From Sceloporus undulatus (Eukaryota; Chordata; Lepidosauria; Squamata; Phrynosomatidae): a stretch of DNA of 64,000 nucleotides. Positions within the stretch are counted from its first letter, which is position 1; every line of letters begins with the position of its first letter. The stretch lies in the NCBI RefSeq assembly GCF_019175285.1, contig NC_056528.1, forward strand, positions 17,704,620 through 17,768,619. Direction: 5' to 3'. A model generated the notes under the pieces. The model did no database searches. It worked only from the letters and a program-made list of their open reading frames with translations, and had not been told where the DNA came from. A program made the position numbers and the translations under genes. Positions 32,701 to 42,004 of this stretch are shown piece by piece.

Positions 32701-35700
32701 AAGTCAGTATAGCATTTACAAAAATGAATAGGAATCTGAGGGAATATACTTTTATCTTTAGGATCTGGAACTAACAAGTATGGCCAGGGTGAACCCACTA
32801 AATCAACAAGATGGAGAGATGGTGGATTTGCCCCTGCTGTGACTAGCAACCGGCCACAGTATTTTCCTTTTAGTTATTTGAAAGCCATGGCTGTGTAACA
32901 AGAGGAGCAGAGAACAGTCTTCGTGAGCAGTGTCCAAACCCCAGTACCCCAAACCCCTTACCCCACAGGCATCCTTACCTATAGGCAACCGATTTTTTTT
33001 GTTGGCTGGTGTAGTTGCAGGAGAAAGTTGTGGTGTGTTGTACGGTGTCATTTCTAGGCTGCTACTTTTGCCTGGTTTGTTCTGGGGTAAGTTAAGCAGA
33101 AGGCTCTCCAGAGCCATCCGGTCTTCTTTCAGCTGGTCGCCAGACATGACGTTCCGCATAAAGCTGACCTAAAAACAAGGGTATTGTTAAATATACAAAG
33201 CAAAGTAGATCTACTGTGTGCACACCCTGATTTGTCTTCCTTCTGCAGTCCTGGATACTTACCAGAGTTGTAAGTTGTCCATAGGTCATGTAAACCACTG
33301 TTCTACTCAGTCCTTCCAGGAGGTTAACCGATGACATAGGAGGGGTTTCCATTGCCCGCCCACTGATAACAACATCCAAAAACGCAGCCACACAACCCTA
33401 CAAGGAGAAAACAGGGGTAAGTGACCCATTTCAATACCTGATGAAGTGAACTGCAGCTCACCAAATACTATGGCAAATAAAACTGGTGTTACAAGGTCCT
33501 TTATTTCAGTACTAGAGCCTCAGCAAGAGACTTCTGCAATGCTAATGGTGAGATGGCAATTTCATTACCAATCCCTCCCACAGAAAACTGGGGAAGAAAC
33601 ATCGAAAATAATAATTTACACAATAATCAATAAAACACAAAAAACACCAGCAGACTTTTTAAAGGACATACATCTGGCAACTCATCTACATTTATTTGCA
33701 GACTGTTGCTGTTGGTTAGAGTCTACCTACATATTGCCATTCACTCACTGACAGCAAAACCCTTTACAAGTCCATGCAAAAGAAGGAAACCTTGAGCATA
33801 GACATGTTTTACAATCTTGGCTCTTACTTTGTCAAATTTACCCAGGTGGCTTTTTGTGCGGGGGTCTCCCTCTTCAGAACTGGTCATTGCCAACTGCTGC
33901 AAAAGCCTTCCAACCTACAGTCAAAAAACAGATGAAGACAGAATGTAACACACACACACACAGCCACAACATCCTCCTAAGTTGAAACAGGCTACAGAAA
34001 ATATTCAGATTCAACTTCTCTCAAATTTCAAATGCTGTGTTCTCTCTTTCCATGAGTTAAAATAGTTTCCATTAAAAACTCCAGAGCCTAACATGATGTG
34101 TATTTTGAACTCCCTGGATGGAAATATAGATTAAATAAATATATACATAGAATGAACACTCAAATCCCAGTCTGCCTCTTCATCACACTCAAGAGGCAGT
34201 GTGCCAGTCTTTATGGAGAATACCCACAGACTAGAAGCCCAGCATGACAAGGTCCCCTGAAAGAGAAAGGAGGTCTGCACCCAAAGTTAGGATTTTAAGA
34301 TATGTCCATTAGGATGGTGGCCTGTATCTTCCCCTCCACAAGGAGTGACATTAAGCATTTGATTCTATTAATCCAGTTTTAAAAGTTTTGCATCCCTGAG
34401 ATGAGCCTAATGCAATCCTGAACTACAGCCCTTTATCATGCCCTGCCAGAGGGAATGATTTTCAGGAGCAGGGGGAATACACAGAATCATTATATAGACA
34501 GAGCACTTGGCTGTTCCAAAAATAACACGTTTCTAGTTCTGGCAGTCACAGAGAACCAACATATAACAGTGCCTCCTTTCGTGAGCTGAAAAACAAGGTC
34601 ACTGGGCAGAGCGTGGCCAGATAACAGTTCTCTGTAATCTATGTACTACATGACACTTGATCACCTAAATCTGTTCTCATGTGTCTTCACACATTCATAC
34701 ATTCTACTCAAGCACATTAGGTATTACTTCCCTCCACCCAGTGAAAAACCCACAGCAGAATAGATAAAGCAAACCTAAGAGATGCCAATGCTTTTTCGCT
34801 GGCACAATATGTGTCCCTTGAAGTGCTGCCCATCTAGAACACTGATCATTCTCTCAACAAGCATGTTGCATGCTTTAGTCTATGTATATTGGGGAGCGGA
34901 GGGGGAGATGTGCGCGGGTGGGAGCAATGTCCCACCAGCTTTCCAATGTGGACTGCACCCGCCCAACCCAAAATGCCTTGGTTTTCTGCAATATATTTCA
35001 GTGTTTCTGAGAATTTTCATGGGTTTGGGGGACTTCTGGTGCAGTTTTCAGACAAATCTGAAATCATGCCAAAAAACAAGACCACTGGCAATGACTTCCC
35101 CCAAACACAGATGCTTTTCAGCATTCGGTCACATATTCATGGCATTACTGTTCTCACCCTCATAAAAAGCTGGAGTCCTGTATTGCCTTTGAAATACAAG
35201 GTTAAGATTTCCACTGTACCCATGCTCTTCACTCGTAACAGATACTATACAGAAACACCCCCAAAAATTCAACCTTCTGCAATAAAATGGCCGACTGAGT
35301 TAACTGCTCCAGGAGAAGTGATTCTATTTCATCAACATCTTATTTCAGACAATAAAGACACTGCATTGACAACACCCCTGATAAAAAGAAGCAACTGAGA
35401 GGCTATTGCAGTTCTGTTAAGTGAAAGAAAAGAGGATGGTGGAATTTGTCATTGTGAGTTATCTGCAGTAGGAACAGGATTAGAAAACCCAAGTGACTTG
35501 GCATCCAAAAATTTGATAACAGCTAGGAATGTTTCTATTTATTTTCGTCCTGCTATGTACAGAGCTTAAAAAGTAACATCCAAACAGATGACTGGCTCTT
35601 AGGAATCAGAAATGTGTTCTTGGCCTTGGCCTTATAGGCATCAACTGGATCACAAAGAAGGCCAGCCTTTCTTTTCAAAGCTGAGTTAGTTTATCGGGAA

Positions 35701-38682
35701 TTCTGGTTTCCCATTATGTCCAGAATCAATTCAACAGCAGTCAAAAGCTTCTCAACCTAGTCACTAGGAACCAATTCCTCCTAACCACATGGTAGAAGAC
35801 AGATCAAAATTTAATGCTAGGTCTCTAGGTGAAACAAGTGAGAAAGGATTTCTTGATCTCAATGGTTTAACCATGACAACAACAAAATGGGCCAGCCACT
35901 CATAAAATTATACTGTCCAAACAAAGAAAGGCTGAAGTAGATGGAGGGAAAGAGGCAACCAAAGGTGGATTTTCAATTCTTGGACTGTAAGCTCTAGTCA
36001 GTTCTGCTACCCAAAACAAATACCTGGCCTCAGAATTATTTACTCTATGTTTTATGTCTTTTGCACTTGGCTCCAGCTGGTGGATTTCAACATTCTAGTA
36101 AAAGTCCAAATCAACTCTTCATGCCTAAAGTTTTATAGGGTTGATCCTGAATCCTGTAATCGAATGAATAGCTGTTTCCCAAGGTAGTGAAGCAGTCCAG
36201 CTGCGCAGACATGTCAAAGTAGAAAGAGAAACAGACTCCTAAACATTTGATGCTACCACTAAAGAACTCATCCTGTGTTCTAAAAGCAAATCCATGCTCT
36301 GAATGCCCATCCTTATGAACTCAAAACTACACCAAGCATGGGCAAAAATGAAGTATAGTTACTGCGTGTTTGGGCGTAATTTATGTATGTACAAAGGTAT
36401 TTAGGAAAATAACTAAAGGTAAAGGGGAAATCAAGAAAGCTCCAATAAAGGCTGGGCATGCTCAGCAGCCACAGAATACTAAGTGTGTGTTAGCAATGAG
36501 GAACCGAAAACAATGGTATTTAGACAGAAGACAATGACAGTTCACATTCCTGGGATTTGTAGTTTGGTGAGGTATTCAGCCTGGTCTGTGCCTCACCAAA
36601 TGACAAATTCCAGGATTCTGTAGGATAGACTCATTGCATTTGATGGTATCAAACTACTTTAATTATGTAGAATGGATACACCGTAAGAAGGAATCAATGG
36701 GTCTCACAGCTTAAGAAAGACCATTCTGCCTGACAGCCCCTTAGTGCCTAATCATTTTCCATCTTTATGTTACTACAGATTAATATGGCTAAGGGTGGTA
36801 TAGTAGTTTGACCATTGGACGATGACTATAGAGACCAGGGTTCTATTCCCAGATTGGCCATAAAACCCAGTGGGGTGATCTTGGGCAAGTCACATTCTCT
36901 CAGCTTCAGAGGAACGCCATGGCAAACCTCCTTTGAAAATCTTGTCAAGAAAAACCCATGATAGGTTTGCCTTACGATCACTGTAAGTCAAAAATGACTT
37001 GCAAGCACACAACAACAACAAAGAATAGACGCATATCTATACATGTATTTATATGCCTATTTTAAGGCCATCATACCTGCATCAGGTTAAACCTTGCCAC
37101 TTCGTTGATGGGGGCATCAGAAATAATCCCATATTGTTCAGGATTGACAACAGCAGGGCAAATTAAGCAGGCCAGGAGGAGGTCTGTGCACATGGCTCTC
37201 ACTTCCCCAACATCCAGCCTGTCAACGCATGAAAGTGTTTTGTACATCTGGGACACGATCCACCGCAAGCTATGAGGAAAGCAGTATGTGTTCTGCTTGA
37301 GGTAACCAATGAACTTGTTCACCAAAGCCACCAGCTTGGCCTCGTTGGACTCCACCATCTCCTGAACTTTTTGCCGGAACCTTTCTGTACCCTTCTCTCC
37401 AAACAGCTTCTCCTGCTGGGCAGGCGAGAAGCGGTCAATCAATTTGTTGGGGTCAGTTTCCAGGTGGTCTTCGTCCTCGACCAGCAGTTGCATGATGGGC
37501 TCATGCAATGTGGCGGTGAGGAAAAGCTTGGCAGAAAAAAGCCCCTCCGAGAAGAGTTTGAACAGAATACTGAAGGCACAAGTGCCTCTCCTCAGAAGCC
37601 GCCTGGGGTTATCGCTCTCCTTGAGTTCAAACTCAATCAAGTAGCGCAAGACCTGGAGGAGGTAGCTTTCATCTTCAGGCATGATGCAGTTGCCATAGAT
37701 GGAGGTAAAGACTGTATGAATGACACTTTGCGTATTCTCTTGGTTGAGCTTCTCTCCAGCAACCAGGCAGGAAGCGATAAGACGAGGATTCTCACGCAGA
37801 CGGTTGAGGAATTCTCCGTAGGCTGTCTCCTGAAAGCCCAGCTGCTTGTATCCATCCACAAACTGCGTATCCTCCAAGACCTTAGCATGTTGGCAACATT
37901 CAGCAGGGGAAGCTTCAGCACTGAAGTAAAATAAAATAATGAAGCCAGTTATATTAATCACACCTGAAATGTACAATTCTCAGAGTTGGTTCAACAAAGG
38001 GAAAAAGAAGGACATGTTCAGTATTTATCATGAAAGTCCATTCACATATACAAAAGATATCCTAGGTTGGGGTATTTCCTGTTGCCACTCCCAAGATACC
38101 AAGGGTCATGCTAAATGTTGAAAGATTTGACCAGAACGTAACTCCAAACATTTCTCCCAAAAGGGGATTAGTAAAGATGGTCATGGAGGTGGCTACAGAA
38201 CAGGTTGAATGAGGAGTAGGATGGATAGGACCAAAATCCATTAATGAAACACACATTTGTTGTATCAATGGAGCACTTCCTTCTGCTGCCTGAAGTAGTA
38301 CTGTTCTGGAGTATTCCACTTGTTTTACACTTCAGGATCAGCTCAAACCTACATATTCTATATACCAGGTCAAATGGTCTGTATGACATGTATGGATATA
38401 TCTATAATGCATAATTCCTTCAGGGCTTCAGTGTACAAAGCACTTAAAGTATTTTTTGGAGGGGGGAATGGGGATTCAACTTCTGATGTGCCATTACCTC
38501 GTTATGATTAGTCGGTCCAAGTTAATCCTCTGCTGCTTGGATATCCATGCTGTGCGGTACAGCTTTTCCGCTGTCTTCAGCACTTCTGCATTCAGCCTCT
38601 GGATAAGCTGCTTTTCAGAGTTGACATACAGCCGCTCCTGCTTGAGGTGATGAGCCAACGTGTGAATGTCCAGCTTCACCAT
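14647..38682 (-). CDS. GAPVD1: GAPVD1, GTPase-activating protein and VPS9 domain-containing protein 1
   Basis: A peripheral endocytic protein (RME-6/GAPex-5 family) that works with Rab5 and other Rabs at clathrin-coated and early endosomal membranes. The VPS9 domain gives Rab exchange activity and the RasGAP-like domain acts on Ras-type GTPases. I placed 25 coding exons by matching the known vertebrate protein: it starts MVKLDIHTLAHHLKQERLYV and ends FTAAVEFIKTIDERK. The exon lengths add to 4,378 nt; less one extra base in the exon at 22,465-22,546 they give 1,458 residues, near the roughly 1,460-1,480 of human isoforms. RasGAP region: about residues 60-390. VPS9: about 1,315-1,458. The start has a strong context (AAG before ATG, G after). 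Internal phases agree at every junction except that exon. All introns are GT-AG except one GC-AG intron after the exon at 21,507-21,629. An 81-nt cassette exon lies at 32,019-32,099. Confidence 0.95.
15136..15333 (-). CDS. GAPVD1: GAPVD1 exon, VPS9 core
   Basis: It encodes VYLREAPWPSAQSEIRTI through DDFVPVLVFVLIK, which carries the VPS9 motif ANEDSVPGADDFVPVLVFVL that contacts Rab5-type GTPases. It is 66 codons in phase 0, with acceptor 'ttctggtag' and donor 'gtaaaa'. Confidence 0.95.
15737..15809 (-). CDS. GAPVD1: GAPVD1 exon, VPS9 start
   Basis: It encodes LLHDHIQRLSKVVTANHKAL and QIPE. The glutamine of RDQ is split across the upstream junction (CA then G). Confidence 0.93.
16068..16281 (-). 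CDS. GAPVD1: GAPVD1 exon, helical region before VPS9
   Basis: It encodes DFQKLTAADDKTAQVEDFL through FYPNQDGDILRD. It enters in phase 1 and leaves in phase 2, with donor 'gtgagt'. Confidence 0.94.
16873..17060 (-). CDS. GAPVD1: GAPVD1 exon
   Basis: It encodes KRAPYIAYLTRCRQGLQTTQ through LLLESKESKIREFIQ. The acceptor is 'ttttcctccag' and the donor 'gtaacc'. Confidence 0.94.
17360..17532 (-). mobile_element. Sauria-type SINE in a GAPVD1 intron
   Basis: The copy is antisense on the window's plus strand, and so in the sense direction of GAPVD1. It runs from 'tagttgttgttatgtgcctt' through 'cccctgaggctgagagtgtg' to 'acccagtggatttcatgg'. The head is missing. Confidence 0.82.
17960..18106 (+). mobile_element. 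LINE 3' end (L2/CR1-like) in a GAPVD1 intron
   Basis: It reads 'ttttaatgattgttttattg', 'cattaaccacctggaacaaa' and 'gtatataaattttaataaat', the usual 3' terminus of this LINE group. Confidence 0.6.
18484..18605 (-). mobile_element. Retroelement-tail repeat ('gaaggctttca' family)
   Basis: It reads 'tgtgaagtcgaaggctttca' then 'ctacatggccatgttctgga'. It is the inverse of the copy at 42,800-42,935. I suspect a Penelope-like element end, but the family name is from memory and uncertain. Confidence 0.5.
18698..18857 (-). CDS. GAPVD1: GAPVD1 exon
   Basis: It encodes DNEIVCFLKVQLAEAINLQD through LLASIAEDYR. The acceptor is 'tctcatttag' and the donor 'gtgagg'. It enters in phase 1 and leaves in phase 2. 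Confidence 0.95.
19057..19071 (+). repeat. C homopolymer
   Basis: A run of about 12 C lies in a GAPVD1 intron and is prone to length error. Confidence 0.85.
19130..19378 (-). mobile_element. Sauria-type SINE, full length, in a GAPVD1 intron
   Basis: The antisense copy reads from 'ttgctgtggtggtggtag' and 'cttatgccaaccctaaggta' to the head 'tccaacactcaaaccattat' and 'gccacattggtt'. Confidence 0.87.
19787..19896 (-). CDS. GAPVD1: GAPVD1 exon
   Basis: It encodes DAKKKLRLALCSADSVAFPM through NGLPDHTDPE. The acceptor is 'tttcctgcag' and the donor 'gtaact'. It enters in phase 2 and leaves in phase 1. Confidence 0.94.
20008..20195 (+). mobile_element. Sauria-type SINE in a GAPVD1 intron
   Basis: The sense copy has the head 'cggcacagtggtttgaccat' and box B 'agggtttgattcc'. 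The core 'gggcaagtcacatgctctca' and 'gccaggaaaaccccatggta' follow. Confidence 0.85.
20196..20292 (-). mobile_element. Second SINE head, opposite orientation
   Basis: It reads 'aacaaggattacaacctaca' then 'ttctaaccattacattactg', an inverted tRNA-like head. It meets the preceding SINE tail to tail. Confidence 0.5.
20843..20972 (-). CDS. GAPVD1: GAPVD1 exon
   Basis: It encodes DAIGDGESIHDSTRDDTLQN through AQPQDSAFSYR, an acidic, serine-rich linker. The acceptor is 'gtgtttag' and the donor 'gtaact'. It leaves in phase 2. Confidence 0.92.
21507..21629 (-). CDS. GAPVD1: GAPVD1 exon with a GC splice donor
   Basis: It encodes DDPGPRLSAQAQAAEDILDK through SYDST. It is 123 nt in phase 1. The donor reads TACAG then GCAAGAG, the usual context of GC-AG introns. 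No GT nearby keeps the frame to the next exon. Confidence 0.92.
22236..22375 (-). mobile_element. Sauria-type SINE fragment in a GAPVD1 intron
   Basis: It reads 'aaggttttcttggcagaatt' then 'ctctgaggctgagagagtat' and 'ccaaggtcacccagaaggtt'. The head and tail are missing. Confidence 0.78.
22465..22546 (-). CDS. GAPVD1: GAPVD1 lysine-rich exon with one extra base
   Basis: The 5' half reads APIAFRKK (human APIPFRKK) in the frame set by the upstream exon. The 3' half reads KEKQDKDKDDFVPDRYASLQ only in the next frame. The switch falls in AGGAAAAAAGGAG (gene strand), where the family pattern needs one base fewer. The exon is 82 nt, while both neighbours require 81. It is either a sequencing or assembly indel or a real allele that would truncate the protein about 1,000 residues in. 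Confidence 0.85.
23335..23422 (-). CDS. GAPVD1: GAPVD1 exon
   Basis: It encodes MEDRKDSDDEKSDRNKPWWR then KRFVSAMPK. The acceptor is 'cttttcaacag' and the donor 'gtaaaa'. It leaves in phase 1. Confidence 0.94.
23790..23875. repeat. Palindromic interspersed repeat F
   Basis: It reads 'aaagctcatgctaccaactt' then 'agttagtctcaaaggtgcta'. It ends about 12 bp short of the splice donor of the neighbouring exon (23,888). Confidence 0.6.
23888..24252 (-). CDS. GAPVD1: GAPVD1 long proline/serine-rich exon
   Basis: It encodes AVVRPKVHYARPSHPPPDPP through SSSSSPSKDSCRGE. The acceptor 'ttttcttcagcag' is a NAGNAG tandem, so a form lacking one residue is possible. It is 365 nt and leaves in phase 0. Confidence 0.94.
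24354..24431 (-). CDS. GAPVD1: GAPVD1 exon
   Basis: It encodes SASQLTSPPSQTESLLAMFD then PLSSHE, 26 codons in phase 1. The acceptor is 'ctgcgtttcag'. Confidence 0.94.
24692..24811 (-). CDS. GAPVD1: GAPVD1 exon
   Basis: It encodes ISATSEDIPNKIEDLRSECS through TSPDMDETSH. The donor is A then GTAAGAG. It is 40 codons in phase 1. Confidence 0.94.
25347..25481 (-). CDS. GAPVD1: GAPVD1 exon
   Basis: It encodes EAPDLKQEERLQELESCSGV through RPSTPGLSVVS, 45 codons in phase 1. The donor is 'gtgagt'. Confidence 0.95.
25582..25722 (-). CDS. GAPVD1: GAPVD1 exon
   Basis: It encodes AAAENMLGSLLCLPGSGSVL through WSVEVLPSDS, 47 codons in phase 1. The acceptor is 'tttttcctag'. Confidence 0.95.
26544..26717 (-). 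CDS. GAPVD1: GAPVD1 exon
   Basis: It encodes TTQDNLDDKLRKFEIRDMMG through DPNIDEDRLQEIA, 58 codons in phase 1. Confidence 0.95.
27329..27454 (-). CDS. GAPVD1: GAPVD1 exon
   Basis: It encodes PSNRSNSVSSLDLEGESVSE through ALQLLEHEQ, 42 codons in phase 1. Confidence 0.95.
27722..27851 (-). CDS. GAPVD1: GAPVD1 exon
   Basis: It encodes VLNMQLADGGQGDVPVDETK through CSDNLEGISE. It enters in phase 0 and leaves in phase 1. Confidence 0.95.
28849..29009 (-). CDS. GAPVD1: GAPVD1 exon
   Basis: It encodes TRSRSRSNIQAEQHADHDGF through TPGMMSENE. It enters in phase 1, which suits either the exon at 32,979-33,168 or the cassette exon at 32,019-32,099 upstream. Confidence 0.94.
29483..29690 (-). mobile_element. 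Sauria-type SINE in a GAPVD1 intron
   Basis: It reads 'attgttgttacatgctttca' then 'tctcagggttttcttggcaa', and continues to 'tcttagtccaacactcct'. Confidence 0.82.
30944..31166 (+). mobile_element. MITE family A, complete
   Basis: The left part reads 'gggcccttagcatccactgg' and 'ggtttggttacaggaccctc'. The right end reads 'ggataccgagggccaactg' followed by TA. An internal stem repeats 'tccatggattccaccatcca' inverted and direct. It lies in a GAPVD1 intron. Confidence 0.8.
31595..31702. mobile_element. hAT-type palindromic MITE (family G)
   Basis: It reads 'gaactacaactctccaaatc' and 'cccagccagtaaag', mirrored by 'ttggctgagggattctagga' and 'gttgtagcccaaaa'. The assignment to hAT rests on the CAGTGGTCCCC ends of the complete copy at 51.4 kb. 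Confidence 0.6.
32019..32099 (-). CDS. GAPVD1: GAPVD1 predicted 27-residue cassette exon
   Basis: Between 'gtcaactcag' and a GTGGGT donor lies an 81-nt frame encoding QQLAAITAWDTSATNLTSHI then NLVTPF. It enters and leaves in phase 1, exactly as its neighbours need, so it can be included or skipped without breaking the frame. It sits in a 4-kb intron. Human GAPVD1 has isoforms that differ by short in-frame inserts, but I cannot confirm from here that this exon is one of them. Confidence 0.72.
32979..33168 (-). CDS. GAPVD1: GAPVD1 exon
   Basis: It encodes VSFMRNVMSGDQLKEDRMAL through TTPANKKNRLPI. It enters in phase 0 and leaves in phase 1. Confidence 0.95.
33263..33397 (-). CDS. GAPVD1: GAPVD1 exon
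   Basis: It encodes GCVAAFLDVVISGRAMETPP through MTYGQLTTL, 45 codons in phase 0. Confidence 0.95.
33828..33914 (-). CDS. GAPVD1: GAPVD1 exon
   Basis: It encodes VGRLLQQLAMTSSEEGDPRT then KSHLGKFDK, 29 codons in phase 0. It is the end of the RasGAP region. Confidence 0.94.
33915..36783 (-). other. GAPVD1 intron, mostly unrecognised
   Basis: A GT-rich (CA on the plus strand) run lies near 33,950-33,962. A half copy of a palindromic repeat related to family C lies at about 36,540-36,680 ('ctgggatttgtagtttggtg'). The long open frame at 34,889-35,398 has no protein-like pattern. Confidence 0.45.
36784..37022 (+). mobile_element. Sauria-type SINE, full length, in a GAPVD1 intron
   Basis: The sense copy has the head 'ggtggtatagtagtttgacc' and box B 'agggttctattcc'. 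The core 'gtgatcttgggcaagtcaca' follows, then 'cttacgatcactgtaagtca' and the tail 'gcacacaacaacaacaaag'. It ends about 55 bp from the donor of the large exon. Confidence 0.9.
37077..37920 (-). CDS. GAPVD1: GAPVD1 large RasGAP exon
   Basis: It encodes AEASPAECCQHAKVLEDTQF through NEVARFNLMQ, about residues 62-343 in 844 nt. It holds most of the RasGAP fold. LLRRGTCAFSILFKLF aligns with the arginine-finger segment of RasGAPs. The FLR-motif segment is LLACLICPAVVNPEQYG, lacking the usual FLR arginine, as is known for this family. It is almost identical to mammals. Confidence 0.97.
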
Positions 38683-38717
38683 CTTTAAAGAGGGACAGCA
38701 GAATGCTGGGTTACTCA
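38498..38717 (-). CDS. GAPVD1: GAPVD1 first coding exon
   Basis: The ATG at 38,682 begins MVKLDIHTLAHHLKQERLYV and the exon ends NLDRLIIT in phase 2 (donor AG then GTAATG). About 35 nt of 5' UTR precede it if the acceptor 'acttttgcag' is used. Confidence 0.94.
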
Positions 38718-38974
38718 CTGCAAAAGTAGGAAAACAGAATAAGATCAGCTTTCATCTGATGCCATGAAGAATTCATAAGGCCTTTTCAGTGGCAGCAACA
38801 CCGCTGTAGAACTCCCCTCCAACAAAGATTCACCGAACTCACTCTTCTCAGCCTTTGAGAGATTATAGATTATAAAAAGCATTATTTAAGCCAGTTTTCC
38901 ATCTGTGACCATCTGCTTTGTGTTTCTGATAAAATGTTAGTCCTGCTGCCTGATCGGATTTTAAAGAAGGGATA

Positions 38975-39180
38975 GGCAAATTGGTGTCCACCAGATGCTT
39001 TGAACTGTTAACTATCATCAAGTCAACTTCAACTTATGGCAACCCTATGAATGAGAGACTTCCAAGTTGCCCTATCATCAAAAGCCCTACCCAGGTCTTG
39101 CCTACTCAGGGCTGTGAACTACATATCCCAAAATTAGTGGCAACTGGCTATATGCACTGGGGCTTTGAGGAATCTTCTTT
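38975..39180. mobile_element. hAT-type palindromic repeat interrupted by a Bov-B-like SINE
   Basis: The outer parts read 'ggtgtccaccagatgctttg' and 'aactacatatcccaaaatta'. Between them, at about 39,003-39,113, is 'tcaacttcaacttatggcaa' through 'ctacccaggtcttgcctact', a Bov-B-related SINE tail. The word 'tgaact' flanks both sides. Confidence 0.6.
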
Positions 39181-40449
39181 CAATGGCTCTAAAGGGCAAC
39201 ACTATCTGCCACCATTTTAAACTACTGTTCACTGTTTTAATGATGGGAATGTTGTTGTTTTGTTACACTGTACTCCTTTTTGAACGATAAACCACTTTGT
39301 TTTGTTTTCTTAAAAAGAAAGCAGAATTCACATATTAAACTAAAACTAAACCAGTCCAAACTGAAAATCTGCAAGCACAGAGATTTCTGAAGCACAGGAG
39401 TTTCCTCCTTTTAATTCCTTCCTGTTTTAGCACCTGAAACAAATAGGCCTTTCAAAAGCAAGAACTGCTATCTTTTGGTTAGTCTTCGGTACCAAAAACT
39501 TAGTCCATGATTTCAAAAAGCCCCCGTTTCAAAAATAACAGCATGTAAAGCTTTGACATCCACTTCCTCCACTGCCATGTTCACCAAACAAAATCAAAAT
39601 AAAACTATTCACATTTTTATGTTAATTTAGCCCTTCACGCAATACACATTTGCAAAACATTGTGTGGGATAATTTTATTCATCTGGCTACAAAAAGGGGA
39701 CACTTTTCAATACTGCCAAATGCAAACAGCCAGCCACATTCAAGTGCAGGAAAAAGAATGAGTAGCATTTTAACAGGCAAACATCATTCAGTTCGACAGA
39801 CAATTGCACCCTGCCTTTTCAGGGCCTGGGCAGCTTGCAACAATGGAAACCTGCTCTACCATTTAAAACCATAAATTCAGTTTAAAATACAGCAAAAAAA
39901 TAAAGGCAGAGAGCACATGCATAAAACAACCTTTAAACAAACACTAACAATAAACAAGGTTGTTTTTCATCAAAGAGAGGGAAAAGATCTACAGAGAGGA
40001 GACCAAATGTAACTGATGGGACAAAGTGCTTCACAAGAGGAAGTCTTCTCTTTCTGGAATCAGGGAGCGAGTACATTCCCCTAAAGTCCAAGAGGATTTT
40101 CTAAAGAAAGGATAATAAACCTGATACTAGGTTATCCAACCGCCTAAATATTTCATGACAGCATTTAAACATGCCCAGGTTCTTGCGCGTCAGCTATTTA
40201 AGACCTGGAGCCTAGAAGTGCCACCCTGGTCCAGGGCTGGCTCAAGGTAATTTGCTGGCAAAGCCCAAAAATATACATCTCTCCCTTCCCCATTTAATAT
40301 ACTGGGGCAGCAAGTCCCACTGAAATGGATCAGGAGCACGACCAAATCCCTACTGTATGTGGTATATATTACAGATGAACTTATATGCTGCAGCATTCCC
40401 ATTCATGTCGAAGAGCCTCACCTTCCTGTGCAAGCCCCATGCAATGTAT

Positions 40450-40542
40450 TGTCTTGTTGTTGTGTGTCTTTAAGTCATTTCTGACTTCTGGCAACCCTAA
40501 GGTGAACATATCATGGGATTTTCTTGGCAAGGAATATATTGG
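40450..40542 (-). mobile_element. Sauria-type SINE tail fragment
   Basis: It reads 'tcttgttgttgtgtgtcttt' then 'gcaaccctaaggtgaacata' and 'gggattttcttggcaagga'. Confidence 0.78.
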
Positions 40543-42004
40543 TACAGAGAACTATTTTGCAATCCCAGGTCAGATCTGGGTATTACAACAGGGGAGGAGG
40601 AGAACCATTGGCACATGATATTTTTGGGCTTCATCTCCCAGCAGTGCTAGTCAGCATGGCCAATGGAATGGGACTGTGGAAGTGGTGTTTCAAAACATTC
40701 AGAGAGTGAAAGGTTCCCAAGCCCAGTTCACAGTGTTTAAAACGTGCTGAGATGGCCTTGAGTCATAGCAGGGCCTCAAAACAAAACCTCCTACTTTTAA
40801 CTCTGTAATCCAGCAGGATACCAAAGTTCAGGAACAGGCTCAAGAGTCAAAACTGAGGAACCTTTATTAAGAAGCTATACATCCAGTCCGGTGACTTTTA
40901 TTGTCAGAACTGACCTGCAAACGTTAAATCACATAATTAAACTACACAAAATTCAAACTTCATGCTGGCTAAATTCTTATCCGTCAAAATTAACAAACTC
41001 CTGACCAGTTCTAGCCACAGCAGCTGGAGTCCTTTCCCCTTCCTTTGCATTTTAACCTTGCTGTATCCCCTACCTTTACCTGTATGCTGCCAGCCAGAGT
41101 CCAGAATAGCAGGACCAAACTTGCCAAGAAGCCAATGCAATAATAGACACAAGCCAATGCTGCTTTGGAAGAAGTACCAACACTATCTGCATGAATAAAA
41201 GCGATACTTGAATTCAGTGAAATGGGAAGCCCAAGAAGAAAAAGACTTTCGAGAGATGACTGTGTGTCAGTCTCACTTTCACCACTGTCTAAGCCGATGC
41301 TGAAAGAGCAGCTTTGCCCTGAAAGCCTCTCATGTTACCATGAATCACTGATCCGAAGTTATGGAAGTCAATGGAAGTTCCTTCCTTCCCTTTGGTTTCT
41401 GGAGAAAATATTATGCATCGTTTACTCAGCACCATTGTGTTATGCTGGAAAAATTGTTGACTACAGTCTTGCTTAAGAGAAAGTGGTACAAAATGCATTG
41501 GTTCTTTAAAAATAAAAAAGCAGAACTCAACCAAACTATGTAAATTTGCCAATCCTGTTTTAAAGTACAAATCTGTAATGCTCCCTGTTGTATTCAAAAG
41601 CCAACAACAAGAATAAAAGCCCCCCTGGTTTGTGTAATGGACTCAACAAAGTGAGTCCCCCTCTGGCAAACTGCTCACTTGTCTGCCTGCAATTCCTGGC
41701 CACAAGGCAAAGGCTTAAATGCCAAGCTAATCTATTCATTTTTGACAGCTTCATGTGAAAATGACATTTCCACTGCAAGACATCAAAAGAGACGGAACAG
41801 GGGTTCCTATATTTAGAAATCAAAGATTGCTAAAGCCGCTAAATGGGCTAACTCTGGCTTATCAGACCCTCATCCTGCATGAAGCACAGATGAAATTCAA
41901 TGAGGTTTGCAACTCAATGGAGGCAAAGATGATATGTCTGTGGCAATTGATATAGAATTGTCAGAAAAATTCTTATCATTATGAAAAAGTTGGGGTAAGA
42001 ACAA

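Noticed and set aside
34889-35398. A 169-codon open frame in a GAPVD1 intron
   Set aside because: No recognisable domain, composition or splice context, and it lies antisense to the gene in intronic sequence.
37272-37934. A 220-codon open frame antisense to the large GAPVD1 exon
   Set aside because: It is the reverse shadow of a strongly conserved coding exon with good splice sites on the other strand.
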